A DNA stretch of 64,000 bases from Bacteroidales bacterium (GTDB lineage: Bacteria > Bacteroidota > Bacteroidia > Bacteroidales > UBA932), in the NCBI GenBank assembly GCA_017631435.1, contig JAGBTG010000031.1, forward strand, positions 1 to 64,000, given 5' to 3'. The notes under the pieces were generated by a model. It saw nothing but the letters and a program-made list of their open reading frames with translations. It ran no database searches and had not been told where the DNA came from. Made by a program: the position numbers and the translations under genes. Of this stretch, positions 42,329 through 51,009 are shown one piece after another. Numbering within the stretch: position 1 is the stretch's first letter; each line of letters begins with the position of its first letter.

Positions 42329-43357
42329 ATGCAGCAGAAAATAGATGATTTGCTAAATAAGATAGACTCCCTTACAGCTGGAAAGCTGCAGGAGGTTGAG
42401 GAAATAAGGGTTAAGCTTCTTGGAAAGAAAGGAGAGATTACTGCCCTTTTTGATGAGTTCAGAAATGTCCCTGCAGAGCAGAAGAGGGAGTTTGGCCAGA
42501 AGCTGAACGTCCTTAAGACAAAAGCTGCAGAGAAGATTGAGGAGTTGAGGCAGAAAGTTGAGGAGATGGGCGGTTCTGATGCCCCTTCATTTGACTGTAC
42601 AAAACCTGGAGACAAATATGATTTGGGTACAAGACACCCTATATCTGTAACAAGAGAGGAGATTATCTCAATTTTCAGCAAGTTCGGATATGCAGTGTCT
42701 GAGGGTCCGGAGATTGAGGATGACTGGCATGTATTCGGTGCCTTGAACTTCCCTCCTGAGCACCCTGCAAGAGACATGCAGGATACTTTCTTTATCTCTG
42801 CCGGCGGAGACAACCCTATCCTTCTTAGAACCCATACAAGTTCTGTTCAGGTAAGAAGTATGGAAAAGATGCCTCTTCCTATCAGAATCGTTTGTCCTGG
42901 CCGTGTGTTCAGAAACGAGGCAATCTCTGCACGTGCACACTGTATCTTCCACCAGGTTGAGGGTCTTTATATAGATAAGAATGTATCTTTTGCAGACCTT
43001 AAGCAGGCGGTATTGCTTTTTGCCAAGGAGATGTTTGGTGAGGAGACCCAGATAAGGTTGCGTCCTTCATACTTCCCGTTCACCGAGCCAAGTGCCGAGG
43101 TGGATGTAAGCTGCAATATCTGTAAAGGTAAAGGCTGTAACATTTGTAAAGGAACAGGCTGGCTTGAGATTATGGGCTGCGGTATGGTAGACCCTAATGT
43201 TCTTGAGGCTTCAGGCATAGATTCAAAGGAGTATTCAGGCTTTGCATTTGGAATGGGTGTGGAGAGAATTGCAATGCTAAAGTGGCAGGTTAAGGATTTG
43301 CGCCACTATTTTGAGAACGATGTAAGGTTCTTGAGAGAGTTTGAAACGGTAATTTAA
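42329..43357 (+). CDS. pheS: Phenylalanyl-tRNA synthetase alpha subunit
   Basis: About 342 residues from the ATG at 42329 (the frame is open to a TTG at 42320). An N-terminal coiled coil (about 1-85) is followed by the class II catalytic domain: DTFFISAGGDNPILLRTHTS (around motif 2 entry), RVFRNEAISARAHCIFHQVEG and GFAFGMGVERIAML (motif 3). The CNICKGKGCNICKGTGW segment looks like a Cys-rich loop common in Bacteroidota PheS. It pairs with PheT, encoded elsewhere. A TAGATTTG -7-like box lies at 42302-42309. Confidence 0.97.
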   Translation: MQQKIDDLLNKIDSLTAGKLQEVEEIRVKLLGKKGEITALFDEFRNVPAEQKREFGQKLNVLKTKAAEKIEELRQKVEEMGGSDAPSFDCTKPGDKYDLGTRHPISVTREEIISIFSKFGYAVSEGPEIEDDWHVFGALNFPPEHPARDMQDTFFISAGGDNPILLRTHTSSVQVRSMEKMPLPIRIVCPGRVFRNEAISARAHCIFHQVEGLYIDKNVSFADLKQAVLLFAKEMFGEETQIRLRPSYFPFTEPSAEVDVSCNICKGKGCNICKGTGWLEIMGCGMVDPNVLEASGIDSKEYSGFAFGMGVERIAMLKWQVKDLRHYFENDVRFLREFETVI

Positions 43358-43438
43358 GCTGTTTTTGCGGTTGAAAAGGGCAAAAAAGTGGCAAAAACCG
43401 GAAAAAATTGAATTTTTTTCAAAAAATTGTAAAAAAAT

Positions 43439-43469
43439 TTTGGAGGTTTAGAAAAAGTTACTACCTTTG
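43439..43469 (+). promoter_or_regulatory. Promoter of tRNA-Gly
   Basis: TTTG at 43439-43442, exactly 19 bp, then TACCTTTG at 43462-43469: a full match to the Bacteroidota housekeeping promoter, with the tRNA starting 19 bp downstream. Confidence 0.85.
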
Positions 43470-43487
43470 CAATCGCAAAACAGAAAC

Positions 43488-43563
43488 GCGGAAATAGCTC
43501 AGTTGGTAGAGCACAACCTTGCCAAGGTTGGGGTCGCGAGTTCGAGCCTCGTTTTCCGCTCCA
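43488..43563 (+). tRNA. tRNA-Gly (GCC)
   Basis: A complete cloverleaf: acceptor GCGGAAA (43488-43494) with TTTCCGC (43553-43559), D arm with GCTCAGTTGGTAGAGC, anticodon stem CAACC/GGTTG with anticodon GCC at 43521-43523, and a T arm with GTTCGAGCC. The discriminator base is T at 43560 and the CCA end is encoded (43561-43563). It has its own promoter and terminator, so it is a single-gene unit. Confidence 0.97.
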
Positions 43564-43597
43564 AAAGCCTCAGAGAAATCTGGGGCTTTTTCTTTTT
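43563..43597 (+). terminator. Terminator of tRNA-Gly
   Basis: AAAAGCCTCAGA pairs with TCTGGGGCTTTT (one G-T wobble) across a 4-base loop, followed by a T run. It starts at the tRNA 3' end. Confidence 0.88.
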
Positions 43598-43674
43598 ATA
43601 TCCTGTTAAAAAAAACATTACACTCTTTTTCGTAACTTTGTAGCTTAGTTCGCAATTTTAAATTATTCACAGAT

Positions 43675-44385
43675 ATGAAAAGATTTTTCCTTTTGGCTGT
43701 TGCTATGGTATTCACCACTGCGCTTCTTGCCCAGAAAAATGACAAGGACAAAGATTGGGCTCTGTACAGCCGTTATGCTCCCGCAAATGATACTGTAACC
43801 GTTGCACCCAAGGCGGTGTTTATGGGAAACTCCATTACAGAGAACTGGCTCAAGTTCCATCCGGAGTTTTTCCAGAAAAACAATTATGCGGCCAGAGGCA
43901 TCAGCGGCCAGACAACTTACCAGATGTTGGCAAGGTTCCACAATGATGTTGTGGCGCTGAATCCTAAAGTGGTTGTTATCCTGTCGGGAATAAATGACAT
44001 TGCCCGCAACAACGGATATATCTCTTTGGAGAATATTATGGGAAATATCATCTCAATGTGTGACATTGCCCGTGCAAACGGGATTGTTCCTGTGTTGTGT
44101 TCGGTTCTTCCGGCAGACTATTTTGTGTGGAGAAAGGATCTTAAGCCGGCGCCGCTGGTGATTGAGCTTAACGGCATGATAAGGAAGTATGCTGCTGAGC
44201 AGGGTTTTGAGTATGTGGATTACCATTCTTTCATGTCTGATGAGAAGGGTGCCCTCAAGGAGGGACTTTCAAAAGACCATTGCCACCCTTACCCTGATGC
44301 ATATTTTCCAATGGAGGAGGTTGTGGTTAAGGCCATTAATAAGGCGGCAAAACAGAAGTTGCCACGCAAACGTAATAGAAAATAG
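43675..44385 (+). CDS. SGNH/GDSL-family hydrolase, exported
   Basis: A 236-residue exported esterase (signal MKRFFLLAVAMVFTTALLAQ). SGNH blocks: AVFMGNSITENW with the Ser nucleophile (about 57-68), ARGISGQTT with the Gly, VVILSGINDIARN with the Asn (Asn111 region), and SKDHCHPYPDAYF with Asp and His. It likely deacylates a carbohydrate or lipid in the periplasm. A TAACTTTG -7 box lies at 43633-43640. It is distinct from the GxDLY esterase at 22709 and is followed by the DsbD-like gene 53 bp later. Confidence 0.92.
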   Translation: MKRFFLLAVAMVFTTALLAQKNDKDKDWALYSRYAPANDTVTVAPKAVFMGNSITENWLKFHPEFFQKNNYAARGISGQTTYQMLARFHNDVVALNPKVVVILSGINDIARNNGYISLENIMGNIISMCDIARANGIVPVLCSVLPADYFVWRKDLKPAPLVIELNGMIRKYAAEQGFEYVDYHSFMSDEKGALKEGLSKDHCHPYPDAYFPMEEVVVKAINKAAKQKLPRKRNRK

Positions 44386-44438
44386 CAGGAATTTATTATT
44401 TTTGCCCCCTTAACTGATTAAATTAAAATCAATTATAG

Positions 44439-46418
44439 ATGTTCAAAAAATTATTTCTTTCTACTGTAGCCCTGCTTGTGGGTTGCGTTGCTTTTGCGCA
44501 GATGGAGGAGAATCCGGTTTCATGGAGCGGAAAGGTTGAGAAACTTTCGGGAAACCTTTATGAGATTGTCCTTACCGGCGAGATTTCAGGTGACTGGCAT
44601 ATTTATGACCTTGGCCCTTATACAGACGGCCCTATTGCAACATCAGTTGTTGTTGCCGGCAAAGAGGTGAAGGCTGTGGGTGAGGCTTATCTTAAGACCG
44701 CAAGCCACAGGGCATATGATGAGAACTTCAAAATGGAGATAGGTACCTGTGAGTCGGGTGTGCAGGTTGCACAGAAGGTTGAGGTTACCGGTGAGGCTCC
44801 GGTTGCAAAACTTACCATTGAGTGGCAGACCTGCAATAATGGCGCATGTCTTCCTCCAACAGATGAGGAGATTACCGTAAAACTTCCTGCTGCTGAGGGT
44901 GCCGTTGTGGCTGCAGCAGAAGAGAAGGCTGCCCCAGTGAAAAAAGAGGGTGGCAAGTCTATTTGGGCTGTTATCCTTGAGGCTATTGCATGGGGTTTTG
45001 TTGCATTGCTTACCCCTTGTGTATTCCCGATGGTTCCTATGACAGTATCCTTCTTCATAAAGAGCAAGGATGGAAAAGGCAAGTTGTATGCTTCCCTTTA
45101 CGGTTTCTTCATTGTAGCCCTTTATACAGTTCCAATTGCTGTAATCATCCTTCTTACCTATATCTTGGGCGGTGATGCCGTTACAGCAGATATCTTCAAC
45201 TGGTTGGCTACACACTGGATTCCAAACATCATCTTCTTCATCATCTTCATGGTGTTTGCTGCCAGCTTTTTTGGTGCATTTGAGATTACAATGCCAAGCT
45301 GGATGGTTAACAAGACAGATGCAAAGAGTGACAAAGGTGGTCTTGTAGGTGTATTCTTCATGGCACTTACTTTGGTATTGGTTTCATTCTCATGTACTGG
45401 TCCTATTGTAAGTTCAGTACTTATCAAGAGTACCCAGGGTGAGATTTGGGAGCCTATCATTACAATGTTTGCATTCTCGGCAGCATTTGCACTTCCGTTT
45501 ACGGTGTTCGCATTTGCCCCTTCATTGCTTAAGGATCTTCCAAAGAGCGGCGGTTGGCTGAACTCGGTTAAGGTTGTACTTGGTTTCATTGAGGTTGCAT
45601 TGGGATTGAAATTCCTCAGCGTTGCAGACCAGGTGTACCAGTGGAACTTGCTCGACCGTGAGGTTTACCTTGCAATCTGGATTGTGGTGTTCTCCCTATT
45701 GGGTCTGTACCTTTTGGGCAAGTTGCGTTTTGCGCACGATACTCCGGAGGATCATATTTCAGTTAAGAGACTTTTCCTTGCAATTGCAGTGTTCTCATTT
45801 GTGGTTTATATGATCCCGGGTATGTGGGGAGCACCTTTAAAGGCGTTGAGCGGATATCTTCCTCCAATTGAGAGCATGGATTTCAACCTTTCAAAACAGA
45901 ATGTGGTGATGCAGCAGGTTGGTGCAGCAGACCATCACAACAACCCTTATCCTGCAAAGAAATTTACAGATATGGGATTGAAACACATAGACGGTATCCC
46001 TGGATTCTTTGATTTGCAGGAGGCATTGGAGTATTCAAAAACTGCAGGCAAACCGGTATTCATTGATTTTACAGGTGCTGCTTGTGTAAACTGCAGGGAA
46101 ATGGAGAGCAGGGTGTTCTCGGATCCACAGATTAAGGAGATTCTCAACAATCAGTTTGTGTTCGTTTCACTTTATGGAGATGTAAAGACCGAGGTGGCAG
46201 AGTCTGATTGGGTAACCCTTCCAAACGGCAAGGTGCTCAAGAGCCTTGGCAAGATAAACACCAACTTCATCATGGAGAAATACAAGGTGAACGCAATGCC
46301 TTATTATATCATAACAGATGCCCAGGGCAACCAGGTGGTTGAACCAAGAGGTTATGACCTTGACAAGGATGCGTTCAAAAAATTCCTTGAGAATGCTGTT
46401 GAAACCTTCAATAAGTAA
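44439..46418 (+). CDS. DsbD-like thiol:disulfide interchange protein
   Basis: A 659-residue inner-membrane protein: signal peptide (LFLSTVALLVGCVAFAQ), an N-terminal periplasmic DsbD-type domain with CNNGACLPP (about 131-139), a membrane domain of eight or so segments with ALLTPCVFPMVPMTV and FSCTGPIVSS holding the membrane cysteines, and a C-terminal thioredoxin domain with ACVNCREME (Cys549 and Cys552). It carries reducing power from the cytoplasm to periplasmic proteins such as the TlpA-like protein at 17271. YitT follows after 3 bp. Confidence 0.95.
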   Translation: MFKKLFLSTVALLVGCVAFAQMEENPVSWSGKVEKLSGNLYEIVLTGEISGDWHIYDLGPYTDGPIATSVVVAGKEVKAVGEAYLKTASHRAYDENFKMEIGTCESGVQVAQKVEVTGEAPVAKLTIEWQTCNNGACLPPTDEEITVKLPAAEGAVVAAAEEKAAPVKKEGGKSIWAVILEAIAWGFVALLTPCVFPMVPMTVSFFIKSKDGKGKLYASLYGFFIVALYTVPIAVIILLTYILGGDAVTADIFNWLATHWIPNIIFFIIFMVFAASFFGAFEITMPSWMVNKTDAKSDKGGLVGVFFMALTLVLVSFSCTGPIVSSVLIKSTQGEIWEPIITMFAFSAAFALPFTVFAFAPSLLKDLPKSGGWLNSVKVVLGFIEVALGLKFLSVADQVYQWNLLDREVYLAIWIVVFSLLGLYLLGKLRFAHDTPEDHISVKRLFLAIAVFSFVVYMIPGMWGAPLKALSGYLPPIESMDFNLSKQNVVMQQVGAADHHNNPYPAKKFTDMGLKHIDGIPGFFDLQEALEYSKTAGKPVFIDFTGAACVNCREMESRVFSDPQIKEILNNQFVFVSLYGDVKTEVAESDWVTLPNGKVLKSLGKINTNFIMEKYKVNAMPYYIITDAQGNQVVEPRGYDLDKDAFKKFLENAVETFNK

Positions 46419-46421
46419 TAT

Positions 46422-47312
46422 ATGAACCATAAAATGTTCAAAACAATAAAAGAGTACAGTGTAATGGCGGTAGCCCTTGCACTGTATGTCTTTTCCTGGA
46501 CAGCCTTCCTCATTCCAAACGGAATTACGGCGGGAGGCGTTACAGGTATGTCAACAATCCTCAATTTTGCATTCGGATGGCATATCTCCCACACATATCT
46601 CATCCTTAATGCGGTGCTTCTTATAGCCGGTACCATAATAATGGGAAAGGGATTCGGATTCAAGACAATCTACTGTATTCTTGTAAGTACCGTCTATTTT
46701 GAGTTCTTCCCTCTCATTCCTTGGGTTTCCAACATTGATGACAATCTCATCAATTCAATAGTTGGCGGCGCCATGAGTGCATGCGGTATAGCATTGGTCT
46801 TTACCCAGGGAGGAAGTACAGGAGGAATAGACATCATTGCCCTTGTGATAAACAAATACAGGGAGGTTTCTCCAGGCAGGGTGTTTATGGTTTCAGACTT
46901 CCTCATTATCTCGTCAGTACTTTTTCTTCCCGACAAATCCCTCCAGGACATTGTATACGGATATGTGGTTACAGTGGCATTCTCATACACGGTAGACCAG
47001 CTTCTTACCGGCAGCAAGCAGTCTGTGCAGATGCTCATCATTAGCAGCAAGTATGAGGAGATAGCCAACAGATTGTGTTTTGAGATGGATAAGGGTGTTA
47101 CCGCAATAAATGCCTTGGGCTGGTACAAGAAATCGCAGAGCATGATGATAATGGTGGTTACCCGCAAGGACAAGATGTATGAGGTAATGGCAGCAGTAAA
47201 GGAGATTGACAACAAGTCGTTCTTTACCGTATCTACAGTGATGGGCGTTTACGGAGAGGGCTTTGAGGAGTTCAAGGCCAAAAGGAAAAACAAGAAGAAA
47301 ATCGCAGCCTAG
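46422..47312 (+). CDS. YitT-family membrane protein
   Basis: A 296-residue protein with about five or six membrane segments, then a soluble C-terminal domain. The first half (SWTAFLIPNGITAGGVTGMS, TQGGSTGGIDIIALVINKY) has the paired Gly-rich signatures of YitT/DUF161. The end (about 205-290, GVTAINALGWYKKSQSMMIM, ITV-type beta strands) fits DUF2179. The substrate is not established. It starts 3 bp after the DsbD-like gene and overlaps the end of purN on the other strand by 4 bp. Confidence 0.9.
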   Translation: MNHKMFKTIKEYSVMAVALALYVFSWTAFLIPNGITAGGVTGMSTILNFAFGWHISHTYLILNAVLLIAGTIIMGKGFGFKTIYCILVSTVYFEFFPLIPWVSNIDDNLINSIVGGAMSACGIALVFTQGGSTGGIDIIALVINKYREVSPGRVFMVSDFLIISSVLFLPDKSLQDIVYGYVVTVAFSYTVDQLLTGSKQSVQMLIISSKYEEIANRLCFEMDKGVTAINALGWYKKSQSMMIMVVTRKDKMYEVMAAVKEIDNKSFFTVSTVMGVYGEGFEEFKAKRKNKKKIAA

Positions 47313-47881
47313 CGGCTGATGTATTTTTCAACAACGGCAGGGAAATGCTCCTTTTCAAGGGCATGGATTTTTGCGGCAAGAGACTCGGGGGTATCTGTCG
47401 GGATTACCGGACAGGTTGCCTGGAAGAGGATCTTGCCGTTGTCGTATACGGCATCCACAAGGTGGATGGTGATTCCTGATTCGGCCTCTCCCGCTTCAAT
47501 TACTGCCCTGTGCACATTCATTCCGTACATCCCTTTGCCGCCGAATTTCGGGAGGAGGGCAGGGTGGATGTTTATGATTCTCTCCTTGAATCTGATGGTG
47601 AGAGCCTCAGGTATCTTAAGAAGGTAGCCTGCAAGTACAATCAGGCTGATACCGTTCTCTTCAAGCAGGGTCAACAGCCTCTGCGGATCTGCGCAGGTGA
47701 GCTCTTCCCTTGGCAAAACAACTGATGGTACTCCAAGATTTGCAGCCCTTTCCAGTACTTGGGCGTTTTCCTTGTTGCATACCACAAGTTTTACTGAGGC
47801 GGTGTTGCCCCCGTTAAAATGTCTTATTATATTTTCCGCGTTGGAACCGCTTCCGGAGGCGAATACAGCAATATTGTCCAT
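47309..47881 (-). CDS. purN: Phosphoribosylglycinamide formyltransferase
   Basis: A 190-residue enzyme that transfers a formyl group from 10-formyl-THF to GAR in purine synthesis. Motifs: VFASGSGSNAENIIRHF (about 5-21, phosphate loop), VCNKENAQVL, and the catalytic stretch IINIHPALLPKFGG with Asn and His, followed by SGITIHLVDAVYDNGKILFQ with the catalytic Asp. It is divergent from acpP with 124 bp between and converges with the YitT gene. Confidence 0.96.
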   Translation of the reverse strand: MDNIAVFASGSGSNAENIIRHFNGGNTASVKLVVCNKENAQVLERAANLGVPSVVLPREELTCADPQRLLTLLEENGISLIVLAGYLLKIPEALTIRFKERIINIHPALLPKFGGKGMYGMNVHRAVIEAGEAESGITIHLVDAVYDNGKILFQATCPVIPTDTPESLAAKIHALEKEHFPAVVEKYISR

Positions 47882-47931
47882 CAGTTTTTTCGTTTATGTG
47901 CGCAAAAATAACCAATTTTTAATTTTTTTAT

Positions 47932-47939
47932 TACCTTTG
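47932..47939 (+). promoter_or_regulatory. -7 element of acpP-fabF
   Basis: TACCTTTG, a full match to TAnnTTTG, about 66 bp before the acpP ATG in a very AT-rich intergenic region. No exact -33 TTTG at standard spacing (a TTTT lies near the expected place). Confidence 0.55.
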
Positions 47940-48005
47940 TACTTTGTAGTTAGGTAAAAACAACTAAAATTATAAACTTATTTTATTAACTAATTATTTA
48001 AAATC

Positions 48006-48242
48006 ATGGCAGATATTACTTCTAAAGTTAAGGAAATCATCGTTGACAAATTGGGCGTTGATGCAGCTGAGGTTACACCAGAGGCTAGCTTTACTAAAGA
48101 TTTAGGAGCTGATTCACTTGACACAGTAGAGCTTATCATGGAGTTCGAGAAAGCTTTCGAGATTTCAATCCCTGATGAGGCTGCAGAGAAAATTGCAACA
48201 GTAGGAGATGCAATCTCATATATTGAGGCTAACCAGAAATAA
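48006..48242 (+). CDS. acpP: Acyl carrier protein
   Basis: A 78-residue acidic carrier of growing fatty acids. The phosphopantetheine Ser is Ser37 in [15 protein letters not shown], the standard motif. Length and the four-helix pattern are normal. It is followed by fabF after 18 bp, the usual acpP-fabF operon of fatty-acid synthesis. Confidence 0.98.
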   Translation: MADITSKVKEIIVDKLGVDAAEVTPEASFTKDLGADSLDTVELIMEFEKAFEISIPDEAAEKIATVGDAISYIEANQK

Positions 48243-48260
48243 TTTATCTTAAGAGAATTC

Positions 48261-49514
48261 ATGGAGTTGAGAAGAGTTGTCATTACCGGATTGGGTACTG
48301 TCAATCCGCTAGGTAACAGTGTAGAGGAGTATTTCAACAATCTGAACAATGGAGTCAGCGGCGCAGCACCTATCACCAGGTTTGATGCATCACTTTTTAA
48401 GACCAGATTCGCTTGTGAGGTAAAGAATTTCAATCCGGCAGATTACGGAATTGACCGCAAGGAGGCCAGAAAAATGGACCGCTTTGCACAGTTTGCACAG
48501 GTTGCAGCCGATCAGGCTGTGGCAGACTGCATGATTGATCTTGAGAAGATCAACCGTAAGCGTGTTGGAGTAATAGTTGGTTCAGGAATAGGTGGAATAG
48601 AGACACTTACTGACGAGGTTATGGGTTATAGCGAGGGAGGAAAAGTTCCTCGCTTTAACCCATTTCTTATTCCCAAGATGATTCCTGACATCATAGCTGG
48701 ACTTATATCCATCAAATATGGATTTATGGGTCCCAACTATACGACAGTTTCTGCGTGTGCATCTTCTGCCCATGCAATGTCCAATGCTTTTGACATGATC
48801 AGGTTGAACAAGGCCGACATGATTGTAACCGGTGGCTCTGAGGCTGGCGTTACAATTGCAAGTGTAGGCGGATTCAACTCGGCACAGGCTCTGTCAACAA
48901 ACAATGAGGAATATACTACAGCCAGCAGGCCTTTTGACGTAACCAGAGACGGTTTTGTTATTGGAGAGGGTTGCGGCATCCTTGTTTTTGAGGAGTATGA
49001 GCATGCTGTTGCGCGTGGCGCAAAGATTTATGCAGAGGTTTTGGGAACAGGCATGTCGGCTGATGCCCACCACATTACAGCTCCCCATCCCGAGGGTGAA
49101 GGTGCCATGGAGGCAATGAGGCTGGCTCTTGCAGAGGCAGGCTTGAAACCTGAGGATGTGGACTATATCAATGTTCATGGAACATCAACTCCGCTGGGAG
49201 ACAAGGCAGAGCTTAAAGCTGTTAAGGAAGTGTTCGGAGAGCACGCCTACAAGCTCAACATCAGTTCTACCAAATCCATGACCGGACACCTTTTGGGAGC
49301 AGCGGGTGCAATTGAGACTATGGCTTGCATAGATGCAATCTGCAACGGTATCATCCCTCCAACAATCAACTTTAAGGAGGAGGATCCGGAGATAGACTAC
49401 AAACTGAACCTCACATTGAACAAAGCTCAGCATAGGGAGGTAAAAGTGGCAATGAACAATACCTTTGGTTTTGGCGGCCACAACTCTTGTCTGATTTTGG
49501 GAAAGGTAAGATAA
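48261..49514 (+). CDS. fabF: Beta-ketoacyl-ACP synthase II
   Basis: A 417-residue condensing enzyme of fatty-acid elongation. The active-site Cys is in TVSACASSAHAM (about 163-174). The two catalytic His are in INVHGTSTPLGD and STKSMTGHLLGAAGA. The C-terminal NNTFGFGGHNSCLIL is typical. It uses acyl-ACP made by the carrier encoded 18 bp upstream. A terminator follows at 49539. Confidence 0.97.
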   Translation: MELRRVVITGLGTVNPLGNSVEEYFNNLNNGVSGAAPITRFDASLFKTRFACEVKNFNPADYGIDRKEARKMDRFAQFAQVAADQAVADCMIDLEKINRKRVGVIVGSGIGGIETLTDEVMGYSEGGKVPRFNPFLIPKMIPDIIAGLISIKYGFMGPNYTTVSACASSAHAMSNAFDMIRLNKADMIVTGGSEAGVTIASVGGFNSAQALSTNNEEYTTASRPFDVTRDGFVIGEGCGILVFEEYEHAVARGAKIYAEVLGTGMSADAHHITAPHPEGEGAMEAMRLALAEAGLKPEDVDYINVHGTSTPLGDKAELKAVKEVFGEHAYKLNISSTKSMTGHLLGAAGAIETMACIDAICNGIIPPTINFKEEDPEIDYKLNLTLNKAQHREVKVAMNNTFGFGGHNSCLILGKVR

Positions 49515-49538
49515 AAGTGCACTGATGCATTAAAGTAT

Positions 49539-49573
49539 AAGGCAGTTGTCCATAGGACGGCTGCCTTTTTTGC
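49539..49573. terminator. Terminator between fabF and rodA
   Basis: AAGGCAG (49539-49545) pairs with CTGCCTT (49561-49567), with an inner GTCC/GGAC pair and a T run to 49571. It serves convergent genes. Confidence 0.8.
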
Positions 49574-49586
49574 TTTTGGGCCCCTC

Positions 49587-51008
49587 TCAATATCTCCACC
49601 TCTCCATATCCAGCTTTATGAATATGAACAGCAGGATGGTAAAGCTCCACAAAGAAGAGCCTCCATAGCTCAGCAATGGTAAAGGAATTCCTATCACAGG
49701 GACAAGTCCCATAGTCATTCCAATGTTTATGAAGAAGTGCATGAAGAAGCAGCTCGCAACACAATAGCCATAAATGCGGGTAAAGCGGTCCTTTTGCCGT
49801 TCACTGAGTACAATAAGCCTGGTTATCAGAAAAATGTATATTCCCACAACAAGCACAGACCCTATAAATCCCCACTCTTCACCTACAGTGCAGAAGATGA
49901 AGTCTGTACTCTGTTCCGGAACAAAATCAAACTTTGTCTGGGTGCCGTTGAGGAATCCCTTCCCCGTAAACCCTCCGGAACCGATTGCAATCTTTGACTG
50001 GTGCACGTTGTATCCGGCTCCCATAAGATCCTCCTTAATTCCCAGCAGGTTCTCAATCCTCTCCCTCTGATGGTGCTGCAGGATATTGTTGAAGATGAAC
50101 TGCACGGAGAATACAAGAATTATTGAACAGATGAATCCGGTAATGAGGAACTTCAGGTGCTTCATCCTTTTTCCCGAGAATTTTACAATTGAGAATATTA
50201 CAGGAATGGCCATCAGAACCAAAGCCATATACTCTACCTCAACGGGAAATTCCGGTGCAACGGCATTCATGATGGCAGGGAGGAATCCGAGCAAAGTTGC
50301 CACAGGAATCAATATGGCCAAATGCAGCCACAATCTCCTGGTATATATCCCATTCACTATTCCCGACAGTACAAACAATATGATGAGGGCTGCCAAAGGG
50401 GATACGGCGAGGGTGACCACAAACAGAACTATGGAGAGGATGCCGAATATGAGGAACCATCCACTGAGCCCTTCCCTGTAAAGGAGGAATATGAATCCGC
50501 AGTAAACCAGTGCCGAACCGGTCTCCTTCTCCATTACAATTATGGCCATGGGAACAAGAATTGCCAGGGCAACAGAAATGGCGTCTCTGGGCCTGCTGAG
50601 CTTGAAACTGTATTTGCTCATCAGATGGGCCAGAAACAGCGATGTGCTTATCTTGGATATCTCTGCCGGCTGGAAACTTACCGGGCCGAACCTGAACCAG
50701 GAGTTTGAGCCGTTTACCTCCTTGCCCAGGAATATTACCGCAACCAGGAGTATACATACAAAGAAGTATATTGGTGGGGAAAGGACGCTGTATATCTTTG
50801 GATTGAGCACATATAATATGCACACGGCCAGTACCATGGCTGTGATTATCCATATGAACTGCATGCCATACCTCTGGCTCATGTCAAATATTGAACTGTG
50901 CTCCTCTGAATATATGGAGGCAAAAATATTTACCCACCCTATAAAAATCAGCAACAGCCAGCTCACCACAAGAGGTATATCCATTTTCCCAAACTTGTAT
51001 TCACCCAT
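49587..51008 (-). CDS. rodA: Rod shape-determining protein RodA (SEDS glycosyltransferase)
   Basis: A 473-residue polytopic SEDS protein that polymerises glycan strands in the elongasome, paired with PBP2. Typical parts: NGSNSWFRFGPVSFQPAEISKIS (read in two blocks) near the middle of the first half, the catalytic-Asp loop region near GINEx-type sequence, and the end VIGIPLPLLSYGGSSLWSF. It has about 10 membrane segments. It is the last gene of mreB-mreC-mreD-mrdA-rodA, starting 1 bp after mrdA. Confidence 0.96.
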   Translation of the reverse strand: MGEYKFGKMDIPLVVSWLLLIFIGWVNIFASIYSEEHSSIFDMSQRYGMQFIWIITAMVLAVCILYVLNPKIYSVLSPPIYFFVCILLVAVIFLGKEVNGSNSWFRFGPVSFQPAEISKISTSLFLAHLMSKYSFKLSRPRDAISVALAILVPMAIIVMEKETGSALVYCGFIFLLYREGLSGWFLIFGILSIVLFVVTLAVSPLAALIILFVLSGIVNGIYTRRLWLHLAILIPVATLLGFLPAIMNAVAPEFPVEVEYMALVLMAIPVIFSIVKFSGKRMKHLKFLITGFICSIILVFSVQFIFNNILQHHQRERIENLLGIKEDLMGAGYNVHQSKIAIGSGGFTGKGFLNGTQTKFDFVPEQSTDFIFCTVGEEWGFIGSVLVVGIYIFLITRLIVLSERQKDRFTRIYGYCVASCFFMHFFINIGMTMGLVPVIGIPLPLLSYGGSSLWSFTILLFIFIKLDMERWRY

Positions 51009-51009
51009 A

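Noticed and set aside
43358-43438. A/T-rich runs between pheS and tRNA-Gly as a small RNA gene
   Set aside because: Low-complexity sequence with no stable long stem and no separate promoter; it looks like pheS trailer and tRNA promoter DNA.
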